From Leptospira sp. (GTDB lineage: Bacteria > Spirochaetota > Leptospiria > Leptospirales > Leptospiraceae), in assembly GCA_027531445.1 (NCBI GenBank), contig JAPZRK010000019.1, forward strand, positions 23,302 through 87,301: a stretch of 64,000 bases of DNA, given 5' to 3'. The notes beneath the pieces are model-generated. The model did not search any database and was not told the origin of the DNA. It was given only the letters and a program-made list of their open reading frames with translations. Shown here piece by piece: positions 1 through 8,683 of this stretch; within the stretch, counting starts at the first letter, position 1; each line of letters opens with the position of its first letter. Position numbers and translations under genes: made by a program.

Positions 1-360
1 TTTGAAATTTTGCAATATGCAGGAGATTCAAAACTTCATTCAAAAGATTACAATATTGTGTATGCGACAAGCGTTCAAGTAGAAGCGACTCCAGACACAG
101 ACCAATACATTGCTTACTATGAAAAAGATAGCGGTGCATTGGAATGGATCGAGTTTACATACAGAGAAGTTTTTATATGGTATCGTGGTGTGCTGAAATT
201 TGGGCACTATGAACAATGGGATGGAAAAATGTTTCCAAGACGCATCAGCATATTAGATTCTTTTGATGCAACAGACTTTGTTCATGAAATCAGAATTGAG
301 AAGATTGAAAAGGCTAAAAAACCACTAGCGGAAGAACAAATCATCCAAGAACAGAACTAA
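1..360 (+). CDS. C-terminal part of an unknown protein (cut by window edge)
   Basis: The frame is open from base 1 to the TAA at 358-360, so this is the last ~119 residues of a gene that starts upstream of the window. A TTG at 10 could be read as a start, but the frame continues through it. The visible part is rich in aromatic and charged residues (a stretch around WIEFTYREVFIWYRG) and ends in a Lys/Glu/Gln-rich tail. The alternating pattern suggests beta strands, as in secreted or lipoprotein beta-sheet domains, but I do not recognise the family. It converges on the tonB gene, with a strong hairpin terminator lying over its stop codon. Confidence 0.6.
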   Translation, partial: FEILQYAGDSKLHSKDYNIVYATSVQVEATPDTDQYIAYYEKDSGALEWIEFTYREVFIWYRGVLKFGHYEQWDGKMFPRRISILDSFDATDFVHEIRIEKIEKAKKPLAEEQIIQEQN

Positions 361-379
361 ATGTTCAATCTTGGATGAT
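340..379. terminator. Bidirectional intrinsic terminator between the first gene and tonB
   Basis: ATCATCCAAGA (340-350) pairs perfectly with TCTTGGATGAT (369-379), an 11-bp stem. Inside it GAAC (354-357) can also pair with GTTC (363-366). On the minus strand the stem is followed by TTTGTTCTTC, on the plus strand by a shorter CTTT. It lies between convergent genes and overlaps the stop codon of the upstream one, so it probably ends both transcripts. Confidence 0.7.
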
Positions 380-387
380 CTTTACTG

Positions 388-981
388 TCAATTTAATGTA
401 AATCGAATTGGAACCAATACCTTAACTGTGATCGCTTTCCCTTCTAGGATAGATGGTGCAAATCTCTTCTTTTTGTAAGTTGCAATGGCCGCTTGTTCTA
501 AACCGCCACCTAAACTTTTTCCTACAGAGCGCACACGAAGCACATCACCTTTTTCAGATATGACTACTTCTAATGTCATCGTTCCTGTAATGCCTTGGGA
601 TTTTGCTTCATCCGTATACTCTGGTCGGACATTTGGAGACAAATCGACAGGTGAGGTTGCACCTGACACGATAGGGTCAGAGGCTCCGGCAATACGCGGA
701 TCTTCTTTCTTTTCTTCCTTTTCTTTGTCTGTTAGATCAAAATCGCCATCAGTTGGTTTGCTATCAGTAACTGGCTCGGTTATTTGTACGTTGTCTATAA
801 ATGCAACTTCTTCAATTAAGTCATCTAAGCTATCCGTGCTGATGCTAGGAGTAAACCAGAAGAATAGGATGAGAAGTTGTAACAACGCAGAAAGTCCAAG
901 ACCCACTTCCAATCGATAACGATCAATGAATCTATGTACGATTTGTCTTTTGGATCTTTTCGGTAATGTCAAAGTGCTCAC
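388..981 (-). CDS. tonB: TonB-family energy-transducer protein
   Basis: TonB carries energy from the ExbB/ExbD proton channel to outer-membrane receptors. The protein has a short basic N-terminus, one membrane helix (about residues 23-44), an acidic Pro/Lys linker, and a C-terminal TonB domain including [18 protein letters not shown], a variant of the usual YP-x-A-x-x-x-x-x-G-x-V strand. I place the start at the GTG at 981 (197 aa) because AAAGGA lies 7 nt upstream and the codon falls one base after the exbD stop. A GTG eight codons earlier would give 205 aa and overlap exbD. It is last in an exbB-exbD-exbD-tonB operon. The family is clear; the receptor it serves is unknown. Confidence 0.85.
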   Translation of the reverse strand: MSTLTLPKRSKRQIVHRFIDRYRLEVGLGLSALLQLLILFFWFTPSISTDSLDDLIEEVAFIDNVQITEPVTDSKPTDGDFDLTDKEKEEKKEDPRIAGASDPIVSGATSPVDLSPNVRPEYTDEAKSQGITGTMTLEVVISEKGDVLRVRSVGKSLGGGLEQAAIATYKKKRFAPSILEGKAITVKVLVPIRFTLN

Positions 982-982
982 G

Positions 983-1405
983 TTAATTTCCTTTGAGCCC
1001 GCCACCTTGGGTGGTCTTTGTCACTAAAGAAATTTTTAAAGCACCTACTTCTTTTAAGGTTTCAAATGTTTTATCAATTTCTTCGTATGTCAGATTTTGA
1101 TCAGCATGCAATAGAATCTTTAGATCAGGGTTTGTTGATAACTTCGCTCTAATATTATTTACAGCTTCGTTCATCGGCATCTTAATAGAATTAAAATATA
1201 CTGTTCTTTCCGTATCGGCTGTCAGATATAAGTTCGCAATTTTCTTGTTTAGCTGTTCACCGCCAGGTACATCTGGTAGATCAATCGGTAAATCAGGATC
1301 TGAATCTAAAACAGACGTTACCATAAAGAATACAAGTAAAAGGAATGCGATGTCAGCCATGGAACTTACGGGAACAGATGGAGATACTCTCTTTCGTCGT
1401 AACAT
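983..1405 (-). CDS. exbD: ExbD/TolR-family biopolymer transport protein (second copy)
   Basis: A 140-aa inner-membrane protein that forms the proton-driven motor with ExbB. It has a short cytoplasmic N-terminus, one membrane helix around residues 16-35 containing the [16 protein letters not shown] signature, whose Asp is the conserved proton-pathway residue of ExbD/TolR, and a periplasmic domain of about 100 residues. The start codon shares one base with the stop of the upstream exbD (TAATG), so the two are translationally coupled. It differs clearly from its neighbour outside the membrane helix, so this is an old duplication and not a recent one. Confidence 0.9.
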   Translation of the reverse strand: MLRRKRVSPSVPVSSMADIAFLLLVFFMVTSVLDSDPDLPIDLPDVPGGEQLNKKIANLYLTADTERTVYFNSIKMPMNEAVNNIRAKLSTNPDLKILLHADQNLTYEEIDKTFETLKEVGALKISLVTKTTQGGGLKGN

Positions 1406-1824
1406 TATTGCTTTTTCCTTACAGAGATTTTTTCAAATCCTCGCATTTGGACAGCAGAAAGTGCATCTAACATTTTGCCATACTTTGTATCTCCAGTCGT
1501 CACGATTAGAGCCAATTTGTTTTTGATGTCAGGTATCTCTCTAGAGTTTAAATCATCTCTGAATTCCTTCAAATTTGAGAATTCAACTGTGCCAAAAGAA
1601 ACATTTCTCATCTTAAAGCGATCTTGAGTGACGAGAATTTCGTAAACATTTTTGCGTAGGAATGGTTGAGGTTCAGCTTGCTTTTTGGGTAAAGAAATGT
1701 TCAGTCCTTCCTTTACAAAAAAAACGGCAGTAACCATAAAAAATACTAAGAGAAGAAAGGCGATATCGGACATAGAAGCCGCCGATATTTCCTCCATCTC
1801 TTGTTTCTTTTTTAGTTTGATCAT
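1405..1824 (-). CDS. exbD: ExbD/TolR-family biopolymer transport protein (first copy)
   Basis: 139 aa with the same layout as the next gene: a Lys-rich cytoplasmic start, one membrane helix with [18 protein letters not shown] carrying the conserved Asp, and a periplasmic domain with ExbD-like strands. It lies 10 bp after exbB and overlaps the second exbD by one base. Two ExbD proteins beside one ExbB and one TonB suggest a motor with mixed ExbD dimers, or two alternative motors. The sequence does not say which. Confidence 0.9.
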   Translation of the reverse strand: MIKLKKKQEMEEISAASMSDIAFLLLVFFMVTAVFFVKEGLNISLPKKQAEPQPFLRKNVYEILVTQDRFKMRNVSFGTVEFSNLKEFRDDLNSREIPDIKNKLALIVTTGDTKYGKMLDALSAVQMRGFEKISVRKKQ

Positions 1825-1834
1825 GGTCTTGAAC

Positions 1835-2662
1835 CTAAGAAACTTTACCTGAGGCTTTTTTCTTTAGATACTCTTTGTAGATCTTATTTGCAGCTTCTTC
1901 CACTTCAGAAGTAAAAAAAGCAACTCGCCCTTGTAAGTATTGATAAAACGTCATTGCTGGAATCGCAACAATCAAACCAGCCGCTGTTGTGATGAGTGCT
2001 TCTTTGATACCACCCGCGACAACTTTTGCATTTACTTGGTCAGCATTCGCAATCGCATCGAATGCGTTGATCATACCTGATACAGTACCAAGGAATCCAA
2101 CTAACGGTGCAATCGTTGATACTGCGGCAAGAACTGTAAGTCCCTTTTCAAGTAATGTGATGACTTCGCTTGCTTCTCTTTCAACCCCAGATGCAAAAAT
2201 CTCTGGATCATTTTGAGATACTTCCATTCCATTTTTTAAAACGAAAGAAATCCTTTGACCATCATTCTCTTTTATGAAATTTTCTGCACCAGCTAGGCCA
2301 TTTGCATCAATCGCATCTTGTAAGTCTTGGTTGTAGCCTTTGCGTACAAGCTTCGCAGTAAGGAAAAAGTATAACCTTTCAAAAATAACTCCCAATGCAA
2401 CAATTGAAGAGAGTAGGAGCGGCCACATTGACCATCCACCAGTATTGAACAATTTGATGAGACCGATTTCTGAATCTTTACTCTCTGGAGCATCTGTTTT
2501 GGTTTCTGTCGTTGTTTCGGTGTTTGTAGTCGTTGGATTGGAAGTTTCAGGTACCGGATTGGTTTGGGCTTCGATTTGGTTTGCAATGGTAAATATAGCG
2601 AGTAGAGCCACGGCTAAAGATACTGTGCCTTTCGCGACAGCTTTACGGTAAGAAAAGTTCAT
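1835..2662 (-). CDS. exbB: ExbB/TolQ/MotA-type proton channel with N-terminal extension
   Basis: The proton-channel subunit of the TonB motor. I start it at the ATG at 2662 (275 aa): GGAG (2672-2669) lies 6 nt upstream, while the earlier ATG at 2674 lies inside the palindrome. The N-terminus has a signal-peptide-like segment ending ANQIEAQ, then a Pro/Thr/Glu-rich stretch with repeated [14 protein letters not shown] residues. The core has three membrane helices (around residues 80-100, 180-205 and 220-245), including [18 protein letters not shown], typical of the MotA/TolQ/ExbB channel. Extended N-termini of this kind are known in some ExbB families. The gene leads the exbB-exbD-exbD-tonB operon and probably has its own regulated promoter. 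Confidence 0.88.
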   Translation of the reverse strand: MNFSYRKAVAKGTVSLAVALLAIFTIANQIEAQTNPVPETSNPTTTNTETTTETKTDAPESKDSEIGLIKLFNTGGWSMWPLLLSSIVALGVIFERLYFFLTAKLVRKGYNQDLQDAIDANGLAGAENFIKENDGQRISFVLKNGMEVSQNDPEIFASGVEREASEVITLLEKGLTVLAAVSTIAPLVGFLGTVSGMINAFDAIANADQVNAKVVAGGIKEALITTAAGLIVAIPAMTFYQYLQGRVAFFTSEVEEAANKIYKEYLKKKASGKVS

Positions 2663-2670
2663 GAATGTCT

Positions 2671-2689
2671 CCATATCAAATTGATATGG
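2671..2689. promoter_or_regulatory. 19-bp perfect palindrome (9-1-9), probable operator of exbB operon
   Basis: CCATATCAA, one central A, then TTGATATGG: nine bases mirrored exactly around one base. It lies directly upstream of the exbB ribosome site and touches the candidate -10 box, where a repressor would block RNA polymerase. The 9-1-9 layout and length match the architecture of Fur-family operators, though the bases are not the classic Fur consensus. Fur-type control would suit a TonB motor, but that is inference. As RNA it could also fold over the ribosome-binding site. Confidence 0.6.
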
Positions 2690-2716
2690 GAATACGGTAT
2701 CCGAACTTTGTTACAA
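2689..2716 (-). promoter_or_regulatory. Candidate sigma-70 promoter for exbB operon
   Basis: On the minus strand TTGTAA (2716-2711) is followed after 16 nt by TATTCC (2694-2689). The expected transcription start falls in the middle of the 9-1-9 palindrome and leaves a short leader before the ATG at 2662. The -10 match is imperfect; the support is mainly its position relative to the palindrome. Confidence 0.35.
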
Positions 2717-2738
2717 TAATATTACAATCCGATGACAA

Positions 2739-3434
2739 TCACCCTTCTAGAAACTTGTTTAGGTTCGCCTGGGTACCGAAGATAACTAGAATATCGTCTT
2801 CTTTTAGAGTCATACTACCTTTTGGGATACCCATGATTTTCTCAATTTTGCTGTCCGAAGCTCTTTTTGCGTCTTTGTTCATTACATATCTTTTGATGGT
2901 AATTATGTTCAGCTCGTAGTTGTGTCTGATATCTGCTTCCGCAATTGTTTTATCTATGTATCGAGGAGGGACATTCACTTCTACGACACTGTATTCTTCC
3001 GAGAGCAAAAAATTTGCCTTCATGGATGAATAACCTAACATTTCAGCCATTGATTTTGCTGCCTTCTCCTCAGGATTAAACAAATTTTGAATCCCCAATA
3101 GGCTAAGTATTTTATGTTGTAACTCAGTTTGATATCTTGCGTAGATTTTTTTTGCTTTGAGTTTTTTCAAAAGATCCGCACAAATTACGGATGTTTGAAA
3201 GTCATCGGCAATAGCTATCACTACTATATCCATATCTTCGATGGATTGAGATCTTAGAGCATTTTCGTCTGTAGCATCTAACACAACCGCTACGGTTGAA
3301 AAATCTTTGATGTCTTGAATCACCTCTTCAGAACGGTCAATTGCAAGAACTTCATGCCCTTCTTGAAATAAGTATCGTGCAAATAAATTGCCGAAACTTC
3401 CAATACCAATGACCGCTATCTTTTTTCTTTTCAT
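2739..3434 (-). CDS. ktrA: KtrA/TrkA-type regulatory subunit of potassium uptake
   Basis: A 231-aa cytoplasmic gating ring subunit. The N-terminal RCK domain has the Rossmann motif GIGSFG (about residues 10-15) followed by an acidic residue at the end of the second strand (AIDRS), as in NAD/ATP-binding RCK proteins. The C-terminal ~85 residues form an RCK_C (TrkA_C) domain. One RCK_N plus one RCK_C is the KtrA layout; E. coli TrkA is a tandem duplicate. It starts 3 nt after the KtrB-like gene and surely works with it. Confidence 0.88.
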   Translation of the reverse strand: MKRKKIAVIGIGSFGNLFARYLFQEGHEVLAIDRSEEVIQDIKDFSTVAVVLDATDENALRSQSIEDMDIVVIAIADDFQTSVICADLLKKLKAKKIYARYQTELQHKILSLLGIQNLFNPEEKAAKSMAEMLGYSSMKANFLLSEEYSVVEVNVPPRYIDKTIAEADIRHNYELNIITIKRYVMNKDAKRASDSKIEKIMGIPKGSMTLKEDDILVIFGTQANLNKFLEG

Positions 3435-3437
3435 CGC

Positions 3438-5261
3438 TTAACCTACAACAACATATTCGACAGGATACTTATAGGAATAATTTTGAGCTCGTTTAGATAG
3501 TGCCACAAGCAGAGTAAGTACTCCAACTCGCCCGACAAACATCACTACACATAAAATAATTTTACTTTCAAAATGTAAATTTGGAGTGATGCCTCTTGTA
3601 AGTCCAACAGTTCCAAATGCAGAGACAACTTCAAAACAAAGATCAATAAAGGGAGCACTTTCAAACAAGATCAATCCAAGCAAAGCCAAAAAAATCACGA
3701 ACAATGAAAGTACGATGGAGGCACTTGCTCGAGCAATGGTAGATGGTGCGATTGATCTATGAAATATTTCTAAATTTTGTTTGCCACGAATCTGATTTAC
3801 GATATTTAAAAATGAAATCGCAAGGGTGGTAGTTTTGATGCCACCAGCGGTCGAAATTGGTGATGCTCCTACCCACATAAAGAAGAAACTAATGAATGTG
3901 ATCGGAACTCCCATTTTAGTCAAATCCAAAGTATTAAAGCCCGCCGTTCTAGTCGTAACAGAATAAAAAACTGACTGAAAAATCTGATCGAAAAATGACA
4001 TTCCTTGTAAGGTGTAATTTTGCTCAAAAGTATAATAAGCTAATGCTCCACCTATCCAAAGGATTAAGGAAGTAACAAGAACAAGCCTTGTTGATATAGA
4101 TAGCCTAAATGTTGGCTCCTTACCATGTTGAATCAACTGTCTCAATTGATTGATCACAGGAAAACCGATACCACCCAACATGATCAAAATCATAATCACT
4201 GAAAGAAAGCTTTCCGTCTGTGCAAAATTTGGATCGGCAAGACCCAAACTTAAAAGACTGAATCCTGCATTACAAAATGCAGATATCGAATGGAATATTG
4301 AATAAAATACTTTCTCTGATTCCAAAAGTCCAGTATTCTGCGGGAAAAAAATGTATAACAAAATTGCACCAGTCATTTCAATGAAGATTGTCTGAAAAGC
4401 TATCGCTTTCAATAATCCTTTTACTTTGCCAATTGATTCTTCGGATAACAGATCTTTAATTAGAAGTTTATCATTTACTGAAGATTGGCCTGCTAAGAAA
4501 AATGAAAAAAAACTGGTTAATGTCATTAAACCTAATCCACCAATTTGAATCATCAATAGGATAATGAATTGTCCCGTTAATGTGAAATCTTCTGATAGAT
4601 TTAGTGTAGAAAGTCCAGTTACACATGTAGCCGAAACAGATGTAAAAATGATATCGATTGTTGGTAACGTTCGAGTCGTAGATTTTGGAAAATGTAAAAA
4701 TATACTTCCGAATAAGATAATGGCCGCAAAAGATCCTATAAAAACAAAGGAAGGATTAATATCCTTCGCATTGTAAAGCCTCGAAATTCTATAAAAATGT
4801 GCTAAATTTGCAAAAATAATAAGTAACTGATTCGTGGATAAAAAGATAAGGGTAGTATCATTTCCTGTTAAATGATAGGTCTGGAAGAGATTTACTATAT
4901 TTGCTTGGAATAGTTTCTCAATCAAAATCAAAGCAATAATTGAGAATTGTAATCTATGTTCAAAAATATATTCTAAGATAGGGCTTTGGGTAAATAATAG
5001 TGATAGTATTTCATAGATCAGAAAAAAGTTTACAAGTAAGCTAACAACGAATAAGACTATTGGGATCCATTCCGTTGGATAATAAAATCCATATTCAAAA
5101 ACGAGAATAAAAAAAGAGAGGATACCGGCTAGAGTGTATACAATGCGACCGAAATTACGCAGATTGTCCAGGTAAAGCTTACGTACGTGAAACTTAAACG
5201 TAATCAATCTTTCACGAAATAATAAGATTTTTATAAAAATTCGTTTAAAGGATTTATTCAC
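3438..5261 (-). CDS. ktrB: KtrB/TrkH-family potassium transporter, membrane subunit
   Basis: 607 aa. The four pore loops of the superfamily can be read in order: SVSATCVTGLSTL, HSISAFCNAGFSLL, SVTTRTAGFNTLD and VSAFGTVGLTRG, each with the central Gly of the K+ filter. About 150-180 extra residues with several helices precede the first pore repeat, so the protein is longer than typical KtrB (~450 aa). It overlaps the upstream gene by 4 nt (ATGA) and is followed 3 nt later by ktrA. The role is Na+- or H+-coupled K+ uptake; the coupling ion cannot be told from sequence. Confidence 0.9.
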   Translation of the reverse strand: MNKSFKRIFIKILLFRERLITFKFHVRKLYLDNLRNFGRIVYTLAGILSFFILVFEYGFYYPTEWIPIVLFVVSLLVNFFLIYEILSLLFTQSPILEYIFEHRLQFSIIALILIEKLFQANIVNLFQTYHLTGNDTTLIFLSTNQLLIIFANLAHFYRISRLYNAKDINPSFVFIGSFAAIILFGSIFLHFPKSTTRTLPTIDIIFTSVSATCVTGLSTLNLSEDFTLTGQFIILLMIQIGGLGLMTLTSFFSFFLAGQSSVNDKLLIKDLLSEESIGKVKGLLKAIAFQTIFIEMTGAILLYIFFPQNTGLLESEKVFYSIFHSISAFCNAGFSLLSLGLADPNFAQTESFLSVIMILIMLGGIGFPVINQLRQLIQHGKEPTFRLSISTRLVLVTSLILWIGGALAYYTFEQNYTLQGMSFFDQIFQSVFYSVTTRTAGFNTLDLTKMGVPITFISFFFMWVGASPISTAGGIKTTTLAISFLNIVNQIRGKQNLEIFHRSIAPSTIARASASIVLSLFVIFLALLGLILFESAPFIDLCFEVVSAFGTVGLTRGITPNLHFESKIILCVVMFVGRVGVLTLLVALSKRAQNYSYKYPVEYVVVG

Positions 5262-5950
5262 GGATTTGTCTGTGTGGTAGAGGTTTTTTTCGCTCTCGCT
5301 TCTTCAAGACGTTCTTGGTCTAAATACACGTTTGCCCCACACAAGCCCAATGTGCCAGTAAGCATTACGAAACTTCCTGCCATTGTATTCAATAGAACGG
5401 GTGCACTTGCAACCGCGGCAGAAACACCCAAAGCAAATGGAAGGGTTAAAAAGAAAATAATGTATCCTCGTCTAAACTTTGTTTCTTTGTAAACAGCTTC
5501 ATCATCATATTCTTCTCTCAACTTTTTTGCCGCTTCTTTCTTTGCTCTACTGCGATTCCCTTGATTCTGTAAGGCGGCAGGATTAATTTCACCTGTAAGT
5601 GGGTTGATAGGACTATTTGTCAAAGGTGAATTTGTAGTAGATTGATATTGATTGTTAGATGGTAATTGTTGTGTAATTGGTAAAACGGCACCTGCACCCG
5701 GGATGGATGCCAATGGATCATATTGAGTTCTAACATCTTTGGGGTTGACGAGTTGTGGTTTTTGGAAGGATGGGGGTTGGTCCACATCTTTCAAAATATT
5801 TCCCTCAGGATCATAACCTGGAACATTTCTAAGATCGTAATTATTTGTGTCGTAAAAGCCTTCTTTTGTTTGAGACATAAGTTCGTGAGTTGGAAATACC
5901 ATCGAACAAATTGCCCCAACGAGTGCTAACATCGATCCAAATTTTTGCAT
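5258..5950 (-). CDS. Unknown membrane protein upstream of ktrB
   Basis: 230 aa, family not recognised. It has a signal-peptide-like N-terminus (MLALVGAICSMVFPTHELMSQ), then about 120 polar residues rich in Asn, Gln, Pro and Thr with no predicted fold, a basic stretch (RSRAKKEAAKKLREE), and two closely spaced hydrophobic segments near residues 160-215, ending in a charged tail. Its stop overlaps the ktrB start (ATGA), so the two are made together. It may assemble with or regulate the K+ channel, which is inference from coupling alone. It starts 10 nt after the deaminase-like gene. Confidence 0.65.
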   Translation of the reverse strand: MQKFGSMLALVGAICSMVFPTHELMSQTKEGFYDTNNYDLRNVPGYDPEGNILKDVDQPPSFQKPQLVNPKDVRTQYDPLASIPGAGAVLPITQQLPSNNQYQSTTNSPLTNSPINPLTGEINPAALQNQGNRSRAKKEAAKKLREEYDDEAVYKETKFRRGYIIFFLTLPFALGVSAAVASAPVLLNTMAGSFVMLTGTLGLCGANVYLDQERLEEARAKKTSTTQTNP

Positions 5951-5960
5951 GATCCTAAAT

Positions 5961-7295
5961 CTAGTTTACCTGTCCCTGATTGAGGTCAATGATTTCACGA
6001 CCACTCAGAATCGGAGAAGTGTATAGAAACGAATTCCTTTGGATTTCTGATAAAGATTTTTCATCGAGTCCTGATTCATGTGCTTTTTCGTATTCTCTCT
6101 TTAGATTGGTATCAAAAAGTCCAGGATCATCGGAACCAATTGTGATCTTTATATTATTATCATAAAATCTGGCGATGGGATGGTCTGCCAAATTTTCCAA
6201 CATACCAATGTACAAATTTGAGGAAGGGCAACATTCGATGATGGAGTTTGTTTGCGCAATTTTTGACATAATGAAATTTTGAAAAGTTTGCAAATAACGA
6301 ATTTTGATAGAATCCATCATCATTGTGATTTGATCATTATTGACTTTCGTTTTTAAAAGATTTCGTTCTACATTTAAATCTTCCTTAGAAAAATATGATC
6401 CGAATTCTAAGATTGAATCATAGTTTTCTAAATCAAAATGTATCTGATCCAATCTTTCAGAAACCAATTCCGTTCTCTCTTCAGCAAGAAAGAAATCAGG
6501 TGAGATCCCCAATGCAAGAGCATGACCCAATCGATGAGCACCGTTTTCTGCAGATTCCCAAATCCATCTAACGGCTGAAAATGGACTCTTGTCACGAAAA
6601 CTTTCTCCTACATGATAAAGTATCGAAAGGGCTGTGGATGTTTCTGCTTTATTGTCTTTAATTATTTGATTGAAGAAATGTTTTTTATCTTTAGGAGGAA
6701 AGCCCTCTTCGATATGACAAAAGTCGATACCAACTAGATACTTTCTAAGAAATGTATCTTTCACCATCCAATTTTTCATCCAATCATAATGGCGCTCAAA
6801 ATATAAGTCTCGATGGATGGACATTACTAATCTTGCTTCAATAAATTTTCCCTCAGACTTCGCTTTTGCTTCTCCCTCTGCAAGGCCTTCACAACAGGCA
6901 ATGAGTTTGCGATAATATGCATCAGGAAGTTCATCTTTTGAAAACATAAGTCGGTATTCTGCATAACTGACGTCTGTTAAGGCATGAGATAAAACTACAT
7001 CGCGAGAAATTTCTCGAATTTCTTTTTCGTGAAATTGAATTAATGCAATGATCAAATTGAATTTTGCTTGGAAGTTTAAGAAAGGTGCTTTTTCTTTAAA
7101 ATGGTATAAAGATTTGAATTTCTTGATATCAGCATAATCTTCAAAGAATGATTTCGGCTGAGTTTTGATACCATAAGCCTTCTCGAAGGCATCCACATAG
7201 ATATGCCATCGAGGTTCTGGGTTTTCTTTTCCGATACGGAAGAGGGTTTCCGCAGGTAAACATCCATAAAGGTGGTTGTGTAGATCGCAATACAT
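5961..7295 (-). CDS. Adenosine-deaminase-like amidohydrolase
   Basis: 444 aa, longer than the usual 330-350 aa ADA. The metal and catalytic residues of the ADA superfamily are present in order: HNH near the start (DLHNHLYG), HVGE (metal His and catalytic Glu), the catalytic His in RLGHALAL, the CPSSNLY loop, and SDDPGLF with the Asp pair. In classical ADA the first motif is HxHLDG, and its Asp contacts the ribose 5'-OH; here that Asp is Tyr, so the substrate may not be plain adenosine. It is the first gene of a minus-strand run with the unknown protein and ktrBA, and its start lies only 17 bp from the divergent MATE gene. Confidence 0.75.
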   Translation of the reverse strand: MYCDLHNHLYGCLPAETLFRIGKENPEPRWHIYVDAFEKAYGIKTQPKSFFEDYADIKKFKSLYHFKEKAPFLNFQAKFNLIIALIQFHEKEIREISRDVVLSHALTDVSYAEYRLMFSKDELPDAYYRKLIACCEGLAEGEAKAKSEGKFIEARLVMSIHRDLYFERHYDWMKNWMVKDTFLRKYLVGIDFCHIEEGFPPKDKKHFFNQIIKDNKAETSTALSILYHVGESFRDKSPFSAVRWIWESAENGAHRLGHALALGISPDFFLAEERTELVSERLDQIHFDLENYDSILEFGSYFSKEDLNVERNLLKTKVNNDQITMMMDSIKIRYLQTFQNFIMSKIAQTNSIIECCPSSNLYIGMLENLADHPIARFYDNNIKITIGSDDPGLFDTNLKREYEKAHESGLDEKSLSEIQRNSFLYTSPILSGREIIDLNQGQVN

Positions 7296-7312
7296 TAAAA
7301 ATTGACCATACC

Positions 7313-8668
7313 ATGCTCCACAGAATACAACGAGTGCTGAAGCTTACTCGATTGAATCAGAAAATACTCTCTTTGGCAATCCCTGTTTTTTTTGGAATGA
7401 TAAGTTATACCGCGATCATGATATCCGATACAGCAATGGTTGGCAAATTGGGAGAAGTTCCGCTAGCCGCTGTTGGATTCGGGGGTATGGTATACTTTTC
7501 TATTTTTGCCTTTTTAATGGGCGGATCCATGGCCGTTCAAATCATCGTGGCACGACGGTACGGTGAAAAAAACGAAATTGGCGTAGGAAATACGTTAGTA
7601 AATTCGGTTTATGTTGCAATCGTTCTTGGTTCGATTATGTCTTGGTTAGGCTACATTTATTCACCAAATATCATGAGCATACTAGGTGACGATCCAGAGG
7701 TAATTGCTTATTCGGGAGAATTCCTTTCTTACCGTTTTCTTGGCACGGTCTTTTTTTTCGTCGGTTTCGCATTACGAGGATTTTTCGACGGCATCGGTAT
7801 CGTTCAGGCTGGAATGCTTTCTTCCATTGTTGCCGCCTTAACGAACATTTTTTTCAATTGGATTTTAATATTCGGAAATTTGGGTTTTCCCGCTCTTGGT
7901 GTAAAGGGTGCGGCGATTGCATCTTCTCTTTCCTCTATTCCATCCCTCTTCGTGATTTTTATTTTTTTCCTGAGAAAGGATATTCTCCCGTTCTTTAAAA
8001 AACAAGTCTGGACTCCAAATTACGAAATTATCAAAGAATTATGTGCTGTCGGATTTGCACCCGCCATCGAAGGCACACTTACTAATATCTCATTTGCCGG
8101 TTTCTATAAGATTGCTGGCTTGATTAGCACTACCACTCTTGCGGCATCCAGTGTCGTCATTTCATGTATGAGTTTGTCGTTTATGCCCGGCATTGCATTT
8201 GGTGTTGCGGCTACGACTATCTTGGGTCAAGCCATGGGGCAGGGCAAAATTCGTTTGGCTTACGAGGGAACCATGCGTTCAGCCACTTTTTCTGCAATGG
8301 TGATGGGGACGATGGGAATCGTTTTCATTATCTTCGGAAATCAATTATTATCCATTTTTACAGATGTACCTGCAGTCATCAAAGAGGGTTACCCAGCTTT
8401 ATGCATTGTAGCCTTCGTACAAGTCGGAGATGCGTATCATATGGTTGTTGGTTCGGCACTCAGAAGCGCTGGAATGATGTATTGGGTCATGTTTGCCTAC
8501 CTCATCATTTCCTTCCTCGTTATGCTTCCACTTGCATATTTCTTCGGTATCGTACTAAAAGGCGGTTCGATCGGCATCTGGGCCGCATTTTTTATTTGGA
8601 TTTTGTTGCTAGCGATATCTTTTGTTAGAAAATTTCGTAAGAAGGAGTGGATAAACATACGAATTTAA
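7313..8668 (+). CDS. MATE-family efflux transporter
   Basis: 451 aa, nearly all hydrophobic, with about twelve membrane helices in two similar halves of six. The first half starts IPVFFGMISYTAIMISDTAMVGKLG, the typical MATE opening, and continues with AVGFGGMVYFSIFAFLMGGS; the second half begins around residue 235. MATE proteins export organic cations or drugs in exchange for Na+ or H+. The start is 17 bp from the start of the deaminase-like gene, so its promoter must overlap that gene. The next gene follows after 15 nt, probably in the same transcript. Confidence 0.9.
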   Translation: MLHRIQRVLKLTRLNQKILSLAIPVFFGMISYTAIMISDTAMVGKLGEVPLAAVGFGGMVYFSIFAFLMGGSMAVQIIVARRYGEKNEIGVGNTLVNSVYVAIVLGSIMSWLGYIYSPNIMSILGDDPEVIAYSGEFLSYRFLGTVFFFVGFALRGFFDGIGIVQAGMLSSIVAALTNIFFNWILIFGNLGFPALGVKGAAIASSLSSIPSLFVIFIFFLRKDILPFFKKQVWTPNYEIIKELCAVGFAPAIEGTLTNISFAGFYKIAGLISTTTLAASSVVISCMSLSFMPGIAFGVAATTILGQAMGQGKIRLAYEGTMRSATFSAMVMGTMGIVFIIFGNQLLSIFTDVPAVIKEGYPALCIVAFVQVGDAYHMVVGSALRSAGMMYWVMFAYLIISFLVMLPLAYFFGIVLKGGSIGIWAAFFIWILLLAISFVRKFRKKEWINIRI

Positions 8669-8683
8669 TAACAAGCAGGGAAT

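Noticed and set aside
485..919. Open frame of 144 codons on the plus strand inside tonB
   Set aside because: It is antisense to a clear TonB gene, Ser/Thr-rich as expected for reversed coding sequence, and has no recognisable domain or ribosome site.
8164..8628. Open frame of 154 codons overlapping the MATE gene in another frame
   Set aside because: The MATE frame is fully supported by family sequence; the shadow frame is Cys/His/Arg-rich with no domain.
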